Assembly (NCBI GenBank): GCA_007123625.1
Contig: SKKS01000391.1
Coordinates: 1-5,040, forward strand
Length of the DNA stretch: 5,040 nucleotides
Reading direction: 5' to 3'
From: Paracoccaceae bacterium
Lineage (GTDB): Bacteria; Pseudomonadota; Alphaproteobacteria; Rhodobacterales; Rhodobacteraceae
In this document: positions 1-5,040 of the stretch, piece by piece
Layout: every line of letters starts with the position of its first letter
Numbering within the stretch: the stretch's first letter is position 1
Notes under the pieces: model-generated
The model's database searches: none
What the model saw: the letters and a program-made list of their open reading frames with translations, nothing else
Told to the model about the DNA's origin: nothing
Position numbers and translations under genes: made by a program

Positions 1-393
1 CACATTCACCTTGATTCCCGCGCGCCGGAACACGCCTTCGCCCCAGTCCAGTTCCTTGCGCAGGTCGGTGATGGCCTCGTCCAGGTCGGCACGCTGGCGT
101 TCCATGTCGGCAAGCCGTTCCAGAGCCAACTCGTAAGTCTTGCGCAATTGCAGCAATTCGCTGTCATCGCGGTCGTACATTTCCAGCAGTTGCCGGATCT
201 GTTCGAGGCTGAAGCCGAAGCGCTTGCCGCGCAGGATAAGCGTCAGGCGGGCACGGTCGGCGCGGGTGAACAGGCGATGCTGGCCGCGGCGTTCGGGGAA
301 CATGAGTTCCTTCGATTCGTAGAATCGAAGTGTGCGCGGCGTGACGTCGAATTCGTCACACATCTGCCGGATGGTCCAGAGTTGTTCGGTCAT
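1..393 (-). CDS. MerR-family transcriptional regulator (LiuR-like), C-terminus cut by window edge
   Basis: This is a DNA-binding regulator of the MerR family, read from an ATG at 393 leftwards and still open at position 1 (131 codons seen). Residues 6-74 form the winged helix-turn-helix: WTIRQMCDEFDVTPRTLRFY, then RRGQHRLFTRADRARL and the GFSLEQIRQLL helix, all typical of the family. Residues 77-117 are a heptad-like, charged stretch (ELLQLRKTYELALERL and on), the expected antiparallel coiled-coil dimerisation helix. The only cysteine is C12, inside the DNA-binding domain, so the metal-sensing cysteines of MerR, CueR or ZntR are absent. Family members of about 130-150 residues with this short tail often control acyl-CoA dehydrogenase and branched-chain or fatty-acid breakdown genes (LiuR type); that role is inferred, because the neighbouring gene lies outside the window. 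The start is backed by a GGGGGAGG ribosome-binding site (minus strand) just upstream. The 16-bp palindrome at 457-472 suggests autoregulation. The protein appears nearly complete. Confidence 0.9.
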   Translation of the reverse strand, partial: MTEQLWTIRQMCDEFDVTPRTLRFYESKELMFPERRGQHRLFTRADRARLTLILRGKRFGFSLEQIRQLLEMYDRDDSELLQLRKTYELALERLADMERQRADLDEAITDLRKELDWGEGVFRRAGIKVNV

Positions 394-456
394 TTTGGGC
401 CTCCCCCGTCGGTTGCACCCGAGGTGGGTGCGCCGCGATCACCATACAAGAGGAAG

Positions 457-472
457 TTGACGTAAACGTAAA
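457..472 (-). promoter_or_regulatory. Putative MerR-type operator upstream of the regulator gene
   Basis: The plus strand reads TTGACGTAAACGTAAA, a 16-bp near-palindrome with two ACGT cores; six of eight base pairs are symmetric. It lies 64 bp upstream of the MerR-family start. Its form resembles the ACGT-containing palindromes described for LiuR-type regulators. On the minus strand the outer TTTACG (complement of 467-472) could act as a -35 box and TATGGT (complement of 441-446) as a -10 box, 20 bp apart. A long spacer of 19-20 bp is usual for MerR-controlled promoters, with the operator inside it. The palindrome is seen directly; its use as an operator is inference. Confidence 0.5.
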
Positions 473-600
473 TAGAGACGTTGCGTCCCGAAGTGGTCTG
501 ACGCAGGGTCAGAAGTGGCCCATTGCAGGCGCGTTAACGGCCCAGTTTGCGCGCGCCGCGGGCAGAGGCAATGGCGGCCCGGATTCGGGCAAGCGTCCGC

Positions 601-627
601 AGTTGCTGCAGTTGCTGCAGTTGCTGC
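601..627. repeat. Three-copy 9-bp direct repeat (AGTTGCTGC)
   Basis: Three perfect head-to-tail copies of AGTTGCTGC fill 601-627, immediately beyond the stop of the Hint-like gene. The unit length is a multiple of three. Read on the minus strand in the frame that ends at the TAA at 534-536, it encodes repeated Leu-Gln-Gln. It may be a slippage-prone microsatellite in a short intergenic region, or part of an unannotated small reading frame (see findings). Confidence 0.85.
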
Positions 628-652
628 ACCTCCCCGCGCAGGCGCGGCAGAT

Positions 653-1201
653 TCAGCGGGCGTGGTGCTTCTTTAGTGCGCGTGCCAGGGCGCGGTCGCT
701 TGACAGCATGCGCAAGCCATTGACCCGCAGCACTGCGAGGTGGTCGGTTACCAGCACATGCAGTGTCGCGTCCCGTACGTTTTCAGGGGTGATGAGCATG
801 TCATCACACAGGTGCCGGGCAGGGACCGGGGTTGCGCCACCATGCACCAGCTGGATGCGCCAATCGTCGAACAGCACTTTCTGTGCCGCGCCGACCAGCA
901 GATCCCGGTCCAGTCGTGCTGACATGTCCAGTGCGCCGGGCGCAATGCGCACCAGCTGCGCCCGCGTCGGGCGCAGGGCGATCCGTCGGCGCAGGCTGTG
1001 CAGGCGGCCCTGCGAATCGATCAGGGGCATCCCGGCTTCCAGCGCTTCCACGGGCAGGTCGCCACACAGGGTGCGCACCAATGATCCGGTGGCAAATCCC
1101 GGCAGGACGGCGACCGGGGGCAACGCTTGCGTCCTGCCGGGGCGCGCTGCCGTGGCTGCGGCGGGGAGGGGGGCGGGAAGCGATATGGTCAACGCGGGCA
1201 T
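653..1201 (-). CDS. Hint (Hedgehog/intein)-like domain protein, apparently without catalytic residues
   Basis: The 182-aa product starts MPALTISLPAP and has a Pro/Ala-rich N-terminus (residues 1-34). It then runs along the plan of the bacterial Hint_2 domain: GFATGSLVRTLCGDLPVEALEAG (35-57) matches the usual pattern of a Phe-x-x-Gly-Thr opening and Pro-Val-Glu-x-Leu, LVRIAPGALD (83-92) matches the PVRI-x-AGAL block, and RDLLV (99-103), KVLFDDWRIQLV (108-119) and ARHLCDD (128-134) match the block around the conserved SPQH. In active domains the opening block begins with a nucleophilic Cys and the SPQ motif ends in His; here these places hold Gly35 and Lys108, so self-cleavage looks impossible. 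No signal peptide or membrane segment is evident. The start was chosen because of a GGAG box 8 nt upstream; an in-frame ATG at 1351 would add 50 low-complexity, charged residues with no support. Function is unknown. The assignment rests on remembered family patterns, not a search. Confidence 0.72.
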   Translation of the reverse strand: MPALTISLPAPLPAAATAARPGRTQALPPVAVLPGFATGSLVRTLCGDLPVEALEAGMPLIDSQGRLHSLRRRIALRPTRAQLVRIAPGALDMSARLDRDLLVGAAQKVLFDDWRIQLVHGGATPVPARHLCDDMLITPENVRDATLHVLVTDHLAVLRVNGLRMLSSDRALARALKKHHAR

Positions 1202-1209
1202 AAGCTTGT

Positions 1210-1213
1210 CTCC
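1210..1213 (-). promoter_or_regulatory. Ribosome-binding site that fixes the Hint-like gene start
   Basis: On the minus strand GGAG is followed by 8 nt and then the ATG at 1201-1199. This spacing favours the 182-aa product over a longer 232-aa reading from 1351. Confidence 0.6.
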
Positions 1214-1450
1214 GGGCTCAAAGGGCAGGGTAATCGGAAATTGTTGTCGTTTGGTAAACAATCCTGCCGAATTGGGGCGGCAAAATGGCGAGCTTTCGGC
1301 ATTCTGGCGGCGCGCGACCCGTTCTTCCCCGTTTTGCAATGAATGTGCCACTTGTCGCGAGGGCAGCGTTTTCCTCTCGCATCCGATTGGGGCATTTGCT
1401 AGAAGGCGCGCAAATTCGGGTCCCGGAAACGGTGGCCCGGCTGTGGTGTT

Positions 1451-1535
1451 GCGGGTGTGGCGAAATTGGCAGACGCACCAGATTTAGGTTCTGGCGCCGC
1501 AAGGCGTGGGGGTTCAAGTCCCTCCACCCGCACCA
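1451..1535 (+). tRNA. tRNA-Leu (anticodon UAG), with encoded CCA
   Basis: The cloverleaf can be folded by eye. The acceptor stem GCGGGTG (1451-1457) pairs with CACCCGC (1525-1531), followed by discriminator A and CCA (1533-1535). The anticodon stem CCAGA/TCTGG (1478-1482 with 1490-1494) encloses the loop TTTAGGT, giving anticodon UAG at 1485-1487, which reads CUN leucine codons. The long variable arm CGCC-GCAA-GGCG (1495-1506) is the class II hallmark of leucine and serine tRNAs. The T arm has a five-pair stem with one G-U pair and the loop TTCAAGT (1513-1519). Length is 85 nt. It lies 25 bp upstream of tig with no terminator between them, so the two may share a transcript. I could not identify a convincing promoter in the 249-bp divergent gap from 1202 to 1450. 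Confidence 0.97.
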
Positions 1536-1560
1536 GGTTGAAGCGAAGGGAAAACTAAGA

Positions 1561-2892
1561 ATGCAGGTCACCGAGACCCTGAATGAAGGCCTCAAGCGCG
1601 GATACACGATCACCGTGACCGCTGCGGAACTGAACGCCAAGGTGGACGAAAAACTTGCCGAGGCGCAGCCCGAGATCGAGATGAAGGGCTTCCGCAAGGG
1701 CAAGGTGCCGATGCCCCTTCTGAAGCGCCAGTACGGCAAGCGCCTGCTGGGCGAGGCGATGCAGGACGCGGTCGATGGCGCCATGAACAAGCACTTCGAG
1801 GACAGCGGCGACCGCCCCGCGCTGCGCCCCGAGGTCACCATGACCAACGACGACTGGAAGGAAGGCGACGATGTCGTCGTGGCGCTGAACTACGAAGCGC
1901 TGCCGAAGGTCGAATTGCCCGCGCTCGATGGCGTTGCGCTGGAGCGTCTGGTGGTCAAGGCCGATGAGGCCGCCGTTGACGAGGCGCTGGAAAACCTGGC
2001 GAAGGCCGCGCAGAACTTCGCCGACAAGGACGGCGCTGCGGAAGACGGCGATCAGGTCACGCTTGATTTCCTGGGCAAGATCGACGGCGAGCCCTTCGAC
2101 GGTGGCGCCGCCGAGGACTTCCCGCTGGTGCTGGGATCGGGGCAGTTCATTCCCGGGTTCGAGGGACAACTGGCCGGGGTCAAGGTCGGCGACGAAAAGG
2201 CGGTGACCGTCAGTTTCCCCGAAGAATACGGCGCGCAGCATCTGGCGGGCAAGGAAGCGGTGTTCGAATGCACGATCAAGGCGGTCAAGGCCCCGGCCGA
2301 AGCCACCATTGATGATGAGCTTGCCAAGCAGTTCGGCGCCGAGGATCTGGAATCGCTCAAGACCCAGATCCGCGAGCGGCTTGAGGGCGAATACGCCCAG
2401 GCGGCGCGCGCGGTACTCAAGCGTGGGCTGCTGGACATGCTGGACGAAAAGGTCAGCTTCGACTTGCCGCCGTCGCTGGTGGATGCCGAGGCCAAGCAGA
2501 TCGCGCACCAGCTCTGGCATGACGAGAACAAGGACAGTGATCCGAACGACCACAGCCACGGCGAGATCGCGCCGACCGACGAGCATGTGAAACTGGCCGA
2601 GCGCCGGGTGAAGCTGGGGCTTCTGCTGGCCGAGGTCGGATCGCAGGCCGGCGTACAGGTCAGCGATCAGGAAATGACCCAGGCGGTGATCCAGCAGGCT
2701 CGCCAGTACCCTGGGCAGGAGCGCGCGTTTTTCGAATTCGTCCAGAAAAACCCAGACATGCAGCAGCAACTGCGCGCGCCGATCTTCGAAGACAAGGTCG
2801 TCGACCACATCATCGGCCAGATTGAAGTGACCGACAAGGAAGTCGACAAGGACGGGCTGCAAAAGGCGGTCGAGGGGCTGGACGAGGAATAA
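1561..2892 (+). CDS. tig: Trigger factor, ribosome-associated chaperone and peptidyl-prolyl isomerase
   Basis: Trigger factor docks at the ribosomal tunnel exit and shields and folds nascent cytosolic proteins; its FKBP-like domain can isomerise prolyl bonds. The product is 443 aa, close to the roughly 430-450 usual for the family (E. coli 432). The N-terminal ribosome-binding domain (about 1-145) carries the signature GFRKGKVP at 43-50. The FKBP-type domain lies at about 160-245 (DGDQVTLDFLGKIDGEPFDGG, then GSGQFIPGFEGQLAGVKVGDEK and FPEEYGAQHLAGKEAVFECTIKAVK). The C-terminal arm domain follows (about 246-443), including the conserved AERRVKLGLLLAEVG helix; residues 319-342 form a charged, His-containing linker. 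The acidic end GLDEE is normal. The ATG at 1561 is preceded by GAAGGGA with 9 nt spacing; reading frame upstream of it runs through the tRNA and is not coding. An intrinsic terminator follows 40 nt after the stop. Confidence 0.98.
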   Translation: MQVTETLNEGLKRGYTITVTAAELNAKVDEKLAEAQPEIEMKGFRKGKVPMPLLKRQYGKRLLGEAMQDAVDGAMNKHFEDSGDRPALRPEVTMTNDDWKEGDDVVVALNYEALPKVELPALDGVALERLVVKADEAAVDEALENLAKAAQNFADKDGAAEDGDQVTLDFLGKIDGEPFDGGAAEDFPLVLGSGQFIPGFEGQLAGVKVGDEKAVTVSFPEEYGAQHLAGKEAVFECTIKAVKAPAEATIDDELAKQFGAEDLESLKTQIRERLEGEYAQAARAVLKRGLLDMLDEKVSFDLPPSLVDAEAKQIAHQLWHDENKDSDPNDHSHGEIAPTDEHVKLAERRVKLGLLLAEVGSQAGVQVSDQEMTQAVIQQARQYPGQERAFFEFVQKNPDMQQQLRAPIFEDKVVDHIIGQIEVTDKEVDKDGLQKAVEGLDEE

Positions 2893-2932
2893 ATCGTCGC
2901 GGCAGTTCCCGTTTCGGACGGTTGGAGTTGTG

Positions 2933-2966
2933 ACGGGGCGGACCAATGGTCCGCCCCGTTGCGTTT
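2933..2966 (+). terminator. Rho-independent terminator of tig
   Basis: A perfect 12-bp GC-rich stem, ACGGGGCGGACC (2933-2944) pairing with GGTCCGCCCCGT (2948-2959) around a 3-nt AAT loop, is followed by TGCGTTT. The T-run is short but the stem is very stable and sits 40 nt beyond the trigger factor stop. It separates tig from the next plus-strand unit. The rest of the 360-bp gap (2967-3252) holds no gene I can support. Confidence 0.88.
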
Positions 2967-3252
2967 CGGCGCAGTCCATCCGTCGCAACGCCCCAGCGAG
3001 GGGATGTCAGGCCCTTCCTTGCGCAGCTGTTGCTGAAACGCCAGCCGCGAGCCGCCACGCCGGGGTCTTGCCGGTGACTGTCAGATGCGCGGCCACAGCA
3101 GGTGTCCGCACGACATGACCGGTGGCGGATGCTGCTGTCTTCGGGTGCGGTGACTGCCGCAAAGGCGCATTGCTCATGCCGTCGGTGCCCTTTGGTCCCG
3201 GTGCGTGCTGTCTGGCCTTGCGATTCGCCGGGTGACAGGGTTTCTTGCGCGC

Positions 3253-3699
3253 ATGGCTCAAAGGTTCGATTATCCGCCGGTCTGGCTTCTTGCGGCCCTC
3301 GCCCTTGCGTGGGGGGCGAGACATCTGTTCCCGATCGGTGCCGGGCAATCCGTGCTTGTGGTCCCGGGCTGGGGGCTGGTGCTTGTGGCGGGGGCGCTCA
3401 TGGGGGCCGCAGCGGCGCGTTTCCTGCGCCACCGCACCACGATCGTGCCACACAGGAAGCCGGCGGCGCTTATAACCGACGGCTTGTATCGATACAGCCG
3501 CAATCCGATCTACCTGGCCGATGTGCTGCTCCTTGCCGGGCTGATCATGGTCTGGGGCGCGCATCTGGCCTGGCCGTTGGTGCCGTTGTTGGCATGGGTG
3601 CTGCAACGACGCTTCATCCTGCCCGAGGAAGCGCGCTTGCGGGCCGCTTTCGGGCAGGCGACGGAACAGTATTTCGCGCTTACGCGACGCTGGATCTGA
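3253..3699 (+). CDS. Small integral-membrane methyltransferase, isoprenylcysteine methyltransferase/PEMT superfamily
   Basis: A 148-aa protein, mostly hydrophobic, with four likely membrane segments at about 9-26, 34-58, 86-101 and 103-118. The signature of this S-adenosylmethionine-dependent membrane methyltransferase superfamily is visible: H67 with RKP, then GLYRYSRNPIYLADVLLLAG (77-97, matching the Gly-x-Tyr-x-x-x-Arg-His/Asn-Pro-x-Tyr pattern), and the C-terminal EE-x-x-L-x-x-x-FG (125-134) ending in RRWI. These C-terminal elements form the cofactor pocket in known members. The substrate cannot be told: bacterial members are often labelled isoprenylcysteine methyltransferase although protein prenylation is not expected there; a lipid or small membrane molecule is more likely. 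I chose the ATG at 3253 because MAQRFDYPPVWLL fits the family's N-terminus; a GTG at 3205 in frame has no ribosome-binding site. The stop lies 24 nt before the patatin start, so the pair is probably one operon. Confidence 0.85.
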   Translation: MAQRFDYPPVWLLAALALAWGARHLFPIGAGQSVLVVPGWGLVLVAGALMGAAAARFLRHRTTIVPHRKPAALITDGLYRYSRNPIYLADVLLLAGLIMVWGAHLAWPLVPLLAWVLQRRFILPEEARLRAAFGQATEQYFALTRRWI

Positions 3700-3723
3700 T
3701 CAACGCGAGAATGGGGCAGGGGC

Positions 3724-4773
3724 ATGGTGCTCATGGAAAAGCCACGACGCATCAACCTCGCGCTCCAGGGTGGGGGCGCGCATGGCGCGTTCACATGGGG
3801 CGTTCTTGATCGGCTGCTGCAGGAACCGGGGATCGAGATCGCAGGCATTTCGGGCACCTCTGCCGGGGCGCTGAACGGGGCCGCGCTCAAGGCGGGGCTG
3901 GTGGCCGGAGGACGGGCCGAGGCGCGCCGCGTGCTCAATCAGGTCTGGCACCGGGTGGGCGCGGTGCGCGACCTGCGCATGACAGGCTGGTTCGCCAGCA
4001 TGCTGCCGCCGGTGGGTGCCCTCAATTCGCTGACCGAGGCGCTGATGCCGCTCAATCCAATGGAGGTGGCGACGCGTCTGGTCAGCCCCTACGCCTATGG
4101 CCCCCTTTATCGCAACCCGCTGGAAGGGGTGGTGCGCAGTCTGCGTTTCGATCAGGTCTGCGCGCGCGAAGGCCCGGCGCTGTTCATCGCCGCCACCAAC
4201 GTGCGCACTGGCAAGATCCGCGTGTTTGAGGGGGATGAGATCAGCTCCGAGGCGATTCTGGCCTCGGCCTGCCTGCCCACGGTGTTCCAGGCGGTGGAGT
4301 TCGAGGACCCGAAGACAGGCAAGCTTGAAGCGTTCTGGGACGGCGGCTACACTGGTAACCCGGCGCTGTTTCCGCTGTTCGATCCGGCGCTGCCTGCAGA
4401 TATCGTGATTGTCAACATCAACCCGCTGCTGCGCGACATGGTGCCGACCACACCGCAGGAGATCCAGAACCGCATCAACGAGATCAGCTTCAATTCATCG
4501 CTGCTGCGCGAGTTGCGGGCCGTCAGCTTCGTCAAGCGGCTTGTTGCCGAGGGACGGCTCCCCGAAGGCGCGATGAAGAACATGCTTGTGCACATGATCG
4601 CCGATGACGCGCTGATGAACACCCTGTCGGTGACCAGCAAACTGGCGCCGACGCCCTATTTGTTGCACGAGTTGAAAGAGGCCGGGCGCAAGGCCGCCGA
4701 TGGGTTCCTTGTCCAGCACATGGACGCGTTGGGCACGGAGGCCACGGTCGATCTGGTGGCGCTTTTCGCCTGA
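3724..4773 (+). CDS. Patatin-like phospholipase with DUF3734-like C-terminal region
   Basis: A 349-aa serine hydrolase of the patatin/RssA type, which cleaves acyl esters of lipids with a Ser-Asp dyad. All core motifs are present: the oxyanion-hole loop GGGAHG (16-21), the nucleophile elbow GTSAG (44-48, Ser46) and the Asp of DGG (206-208, Asp206), preceded by LASACLPTVFQAVEF (179-193). From about 232 to 345 the chain continues with INPLLRDMVPTTPQEIQNRINEISFNSSLLRELRAVSFVKRL, which resembles the DUF3734 extension found in many proteobacterial patatins. No signal peptide or membrane segment is seen, so it is probably cytosolic or peripheral. The start could be the ATG at 3724 or at 3733; GGGG (3713-3716) and AGGGG (3718-3722) suit them respectively, and the difference is three residues. 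It follows the membrane methyltransferase by 24 nt. The substrate is unknown; membrane phospholipid or polyhydroxybutyrate-associated esters are possibilities. Confidence 0.93.
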   Translation: MVLMEKPRRINLALQGGGAHGAFTWGVLDRLLQEPGIEIAGISGTSAGALNGAALKAGLVAGGRAEARRVLNQVWHRVGAVRDLRMTGWFASMLPPVGALNSLTEALMPLNPMEVATRLVSPYAYGPLYRNPLEGVVRSLRFDQVCAREGPALFIAATNVRTGKIRVFEGDEISSEAILASACLPTVFQAVEFEDPKTGKLEAFWDGGYTGNPALFPLFDPALPADIVIVNINPLLRDMVPTTPQEIQNRINEISFNSSLLRELRAVSFVKRLVAEGRLPEGAMKNMLVHMIADDALMNTLSVTSKLAPTPYLLHELKEAGRKAADGFLVQHMDALGTEATVDLVALFA

Positions 4774-4782
4774 CGCAGAGCG

Positions 4783-4803
4783 CTTTGCCGATACGAGGCA
4801 AAG
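4783..4803 (+). terminator. Weak hairpin after the patatin gene, possible terminator
   Basis: CTTTGCC (4783-4789) pairs perfectly with GGCAAAG (4797-4803) around a 7-nt loop, 9 nt past the stop codon. No T-run follows, so it is either a factor-dependent end, an mRNA 3' stabilising hairpin, or chance. Confidence 0.35.
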
Positions 4804-4872
4804 GGCATCCTGGCGACTCGAAACAAGGCCATACCCGAAACGAAGCGCCAGCGGTCTGACCGGTTCTCCCGC

Positions 4873-4925
4873 CCCCTGGCCCCGCCGCAGGTTCCCTGCG
4901 ACGCGTCAGGGGTTGGGCCCCCCAA
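4873..4925. repeat. Cluster of nested inverted repeats in the 3' intergenic region
   Basis: An outer stem CCCCTG/CAGGGG (4873-4878 with 4907-4912) encloses a perfect inner hairpin CGCAGG-TTC-CCTGCG (4886-4900). A third stem TTGGG-CCC-CCCAA (4913-4925) follows at once. There is no T-run. It may be a structured RNA end or a leader; its role is not known. Confidence 0.45.
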
Positions 4926-4988
4926 GTTCGGCAATTGAGCCCCTGAATCTGGTGTTTTCGCTGGTTTGTGCTGTGTGATTTCAATCGG

Positions 4989-5009
4989 TTAGGCCTCTCG
5001 CAGGCCTAA
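4989..5009. repeat. Perfect 8-bp inverted repeat near the right edge
   Basis: TTAGGCCT (4989-4996) and AGGCCTAA (5002-5009) are perfect inverted copies around CTCGC. Followed by ACTCTTGTAGTT on the plus strand, it could be a terminator hairpin or a regulator-binding site for the gene that lies past the window edge. A smaller TGTA-GT-TACA dyad lies at 5015-5024. Confidence 0.6.
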
Positions 5010-5040
5010 ACTCTTGTAGTTACATGCGGGCGAATCCAAA

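Noticed and set aside
148..465. Plus-strand open frames opposite the MerR-family gene
   Set aside because: The minus-strand MerR helix-turn-helix and coiled coil are clear, and the plus-strand reading crosses its start and operator.
497..513. TCTGAC/GTCAGA hairpin between the Hint-like and MerR-family genes, as a terminator
   Set aside because: The stem is only 6 bp with no T-run on the minus strand; it is not enough to call a terminator.
1341..1450. A promoter for the tRNA-tig unit
   Set aside because: TTGGGG at 1387 and TAGAAG at 1400 were considered, but no pair of boxes with 16-18 bp spacing gave an acceptable match.
603..1487. A 294-codon plus-strand open frame opposite the Hint-like gene
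   Set aside because: It runs into the tRNA gene, is Arg/Ser/Ala-rich low-complexity in translation, and the opposite strand has the domain-like protein with a proper ribosome-binding site.
1555..2988. A 477-codon minus-strand open frame opposite tig
   Set aside because: It lies antisense to an unmistakable trigger factor; the long opening is a by-product of GC-rich codon use, and the translation is Leu/Arg/His-rich with no recognisable domain.
3007..3179. A 56-codon minus-strand reading (from the ATG complement at 3179) in the gap after tig
   Set aside because: No ribosome-binding site, no domain or membrane feature, and the same frame is open far upstream across the antisense of the methyltransferase gene, so its openness is not evidence of coding.
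3170..3196. TTGCTC/TTTGGT as a promoter for the methyltransferase-patatin unit
   Set aside because: Both hexamers match the consensus poorly; chance hits of this quality are common.
3102..3809. A 235-codon plus-strand open frame overlapping the methyltransferase and patatin starts
   Set aside because: The translation is Gly/Arg/Cys-rich without a recognisable domain and conflicts with two genes that have clear family motifs.

Overview
The window looks like a chromosomal piece of a high-GC alphaproteobacterium, most likely of the Rhodobacterales (Rhodobacter/Paracoccus-like). The grounds are the GC-rich codon use, a trigger factor of alphaproteobacterial type, a Hint-like protein of the kind common in that order, and a patatin with a DUF3734-like tail. 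This placement is inferred from protein character; no database search was possible.

Layout, left to right. (1) Positions 1-393, minus strand: a MerR-family regulator of the LiuR-like, cysteine-poor type, cut by the left edge after 131 codons. Its 5' region carries a 16-bp near-palindrome (457-472), a plausible autoregulatory operator. (2) Positions 653-1201, minus strand: a 182-aa protein resembling a Hint (Hedgehog/intein) domain that lacks the self-processing residues. A three-copy 9-bp repeat lies just beyond its stop. (3) Positions 1451-1535, plus strand: tRNA-Leu(UAG) with encoded CCA, followed after 25 bp by (4) tig, trigger factor (1561-2892), which ends at a strong intrinsic terminator (2933-2966). 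(5) Positions 3253-3699 and 3724-4773, plus strand: a two-gene unit of a small integral-membrane methyltransferase of the isoprenylcysteine-methyltransferase/PEMT superfamily and a patatin-like phospholipase. (6) Positions 4774-5040: no gene, but several inverted repeats, probably a 3' region and/or the control region of the next gene.

Functionally there are three independent groups. The minus-strand pair may be regulatory (MerR) and of unknown role (Hint-like). The tRNA-tig pair is translation and nascent-chain folding. The last pair is membrane or lipid chemistry. Gaps longer than 300 bases: only 2893-3252, which holds the tig terminator and otherwise nothing convincing. I see no mobile element, CRISPR array, toxin-antitoxin pair or phage gene. 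Nothing here is convincing as an undescribed system; the most unusual items are the catalytically stripped Hint-like protein and the methyltransferase-patatin pairing.
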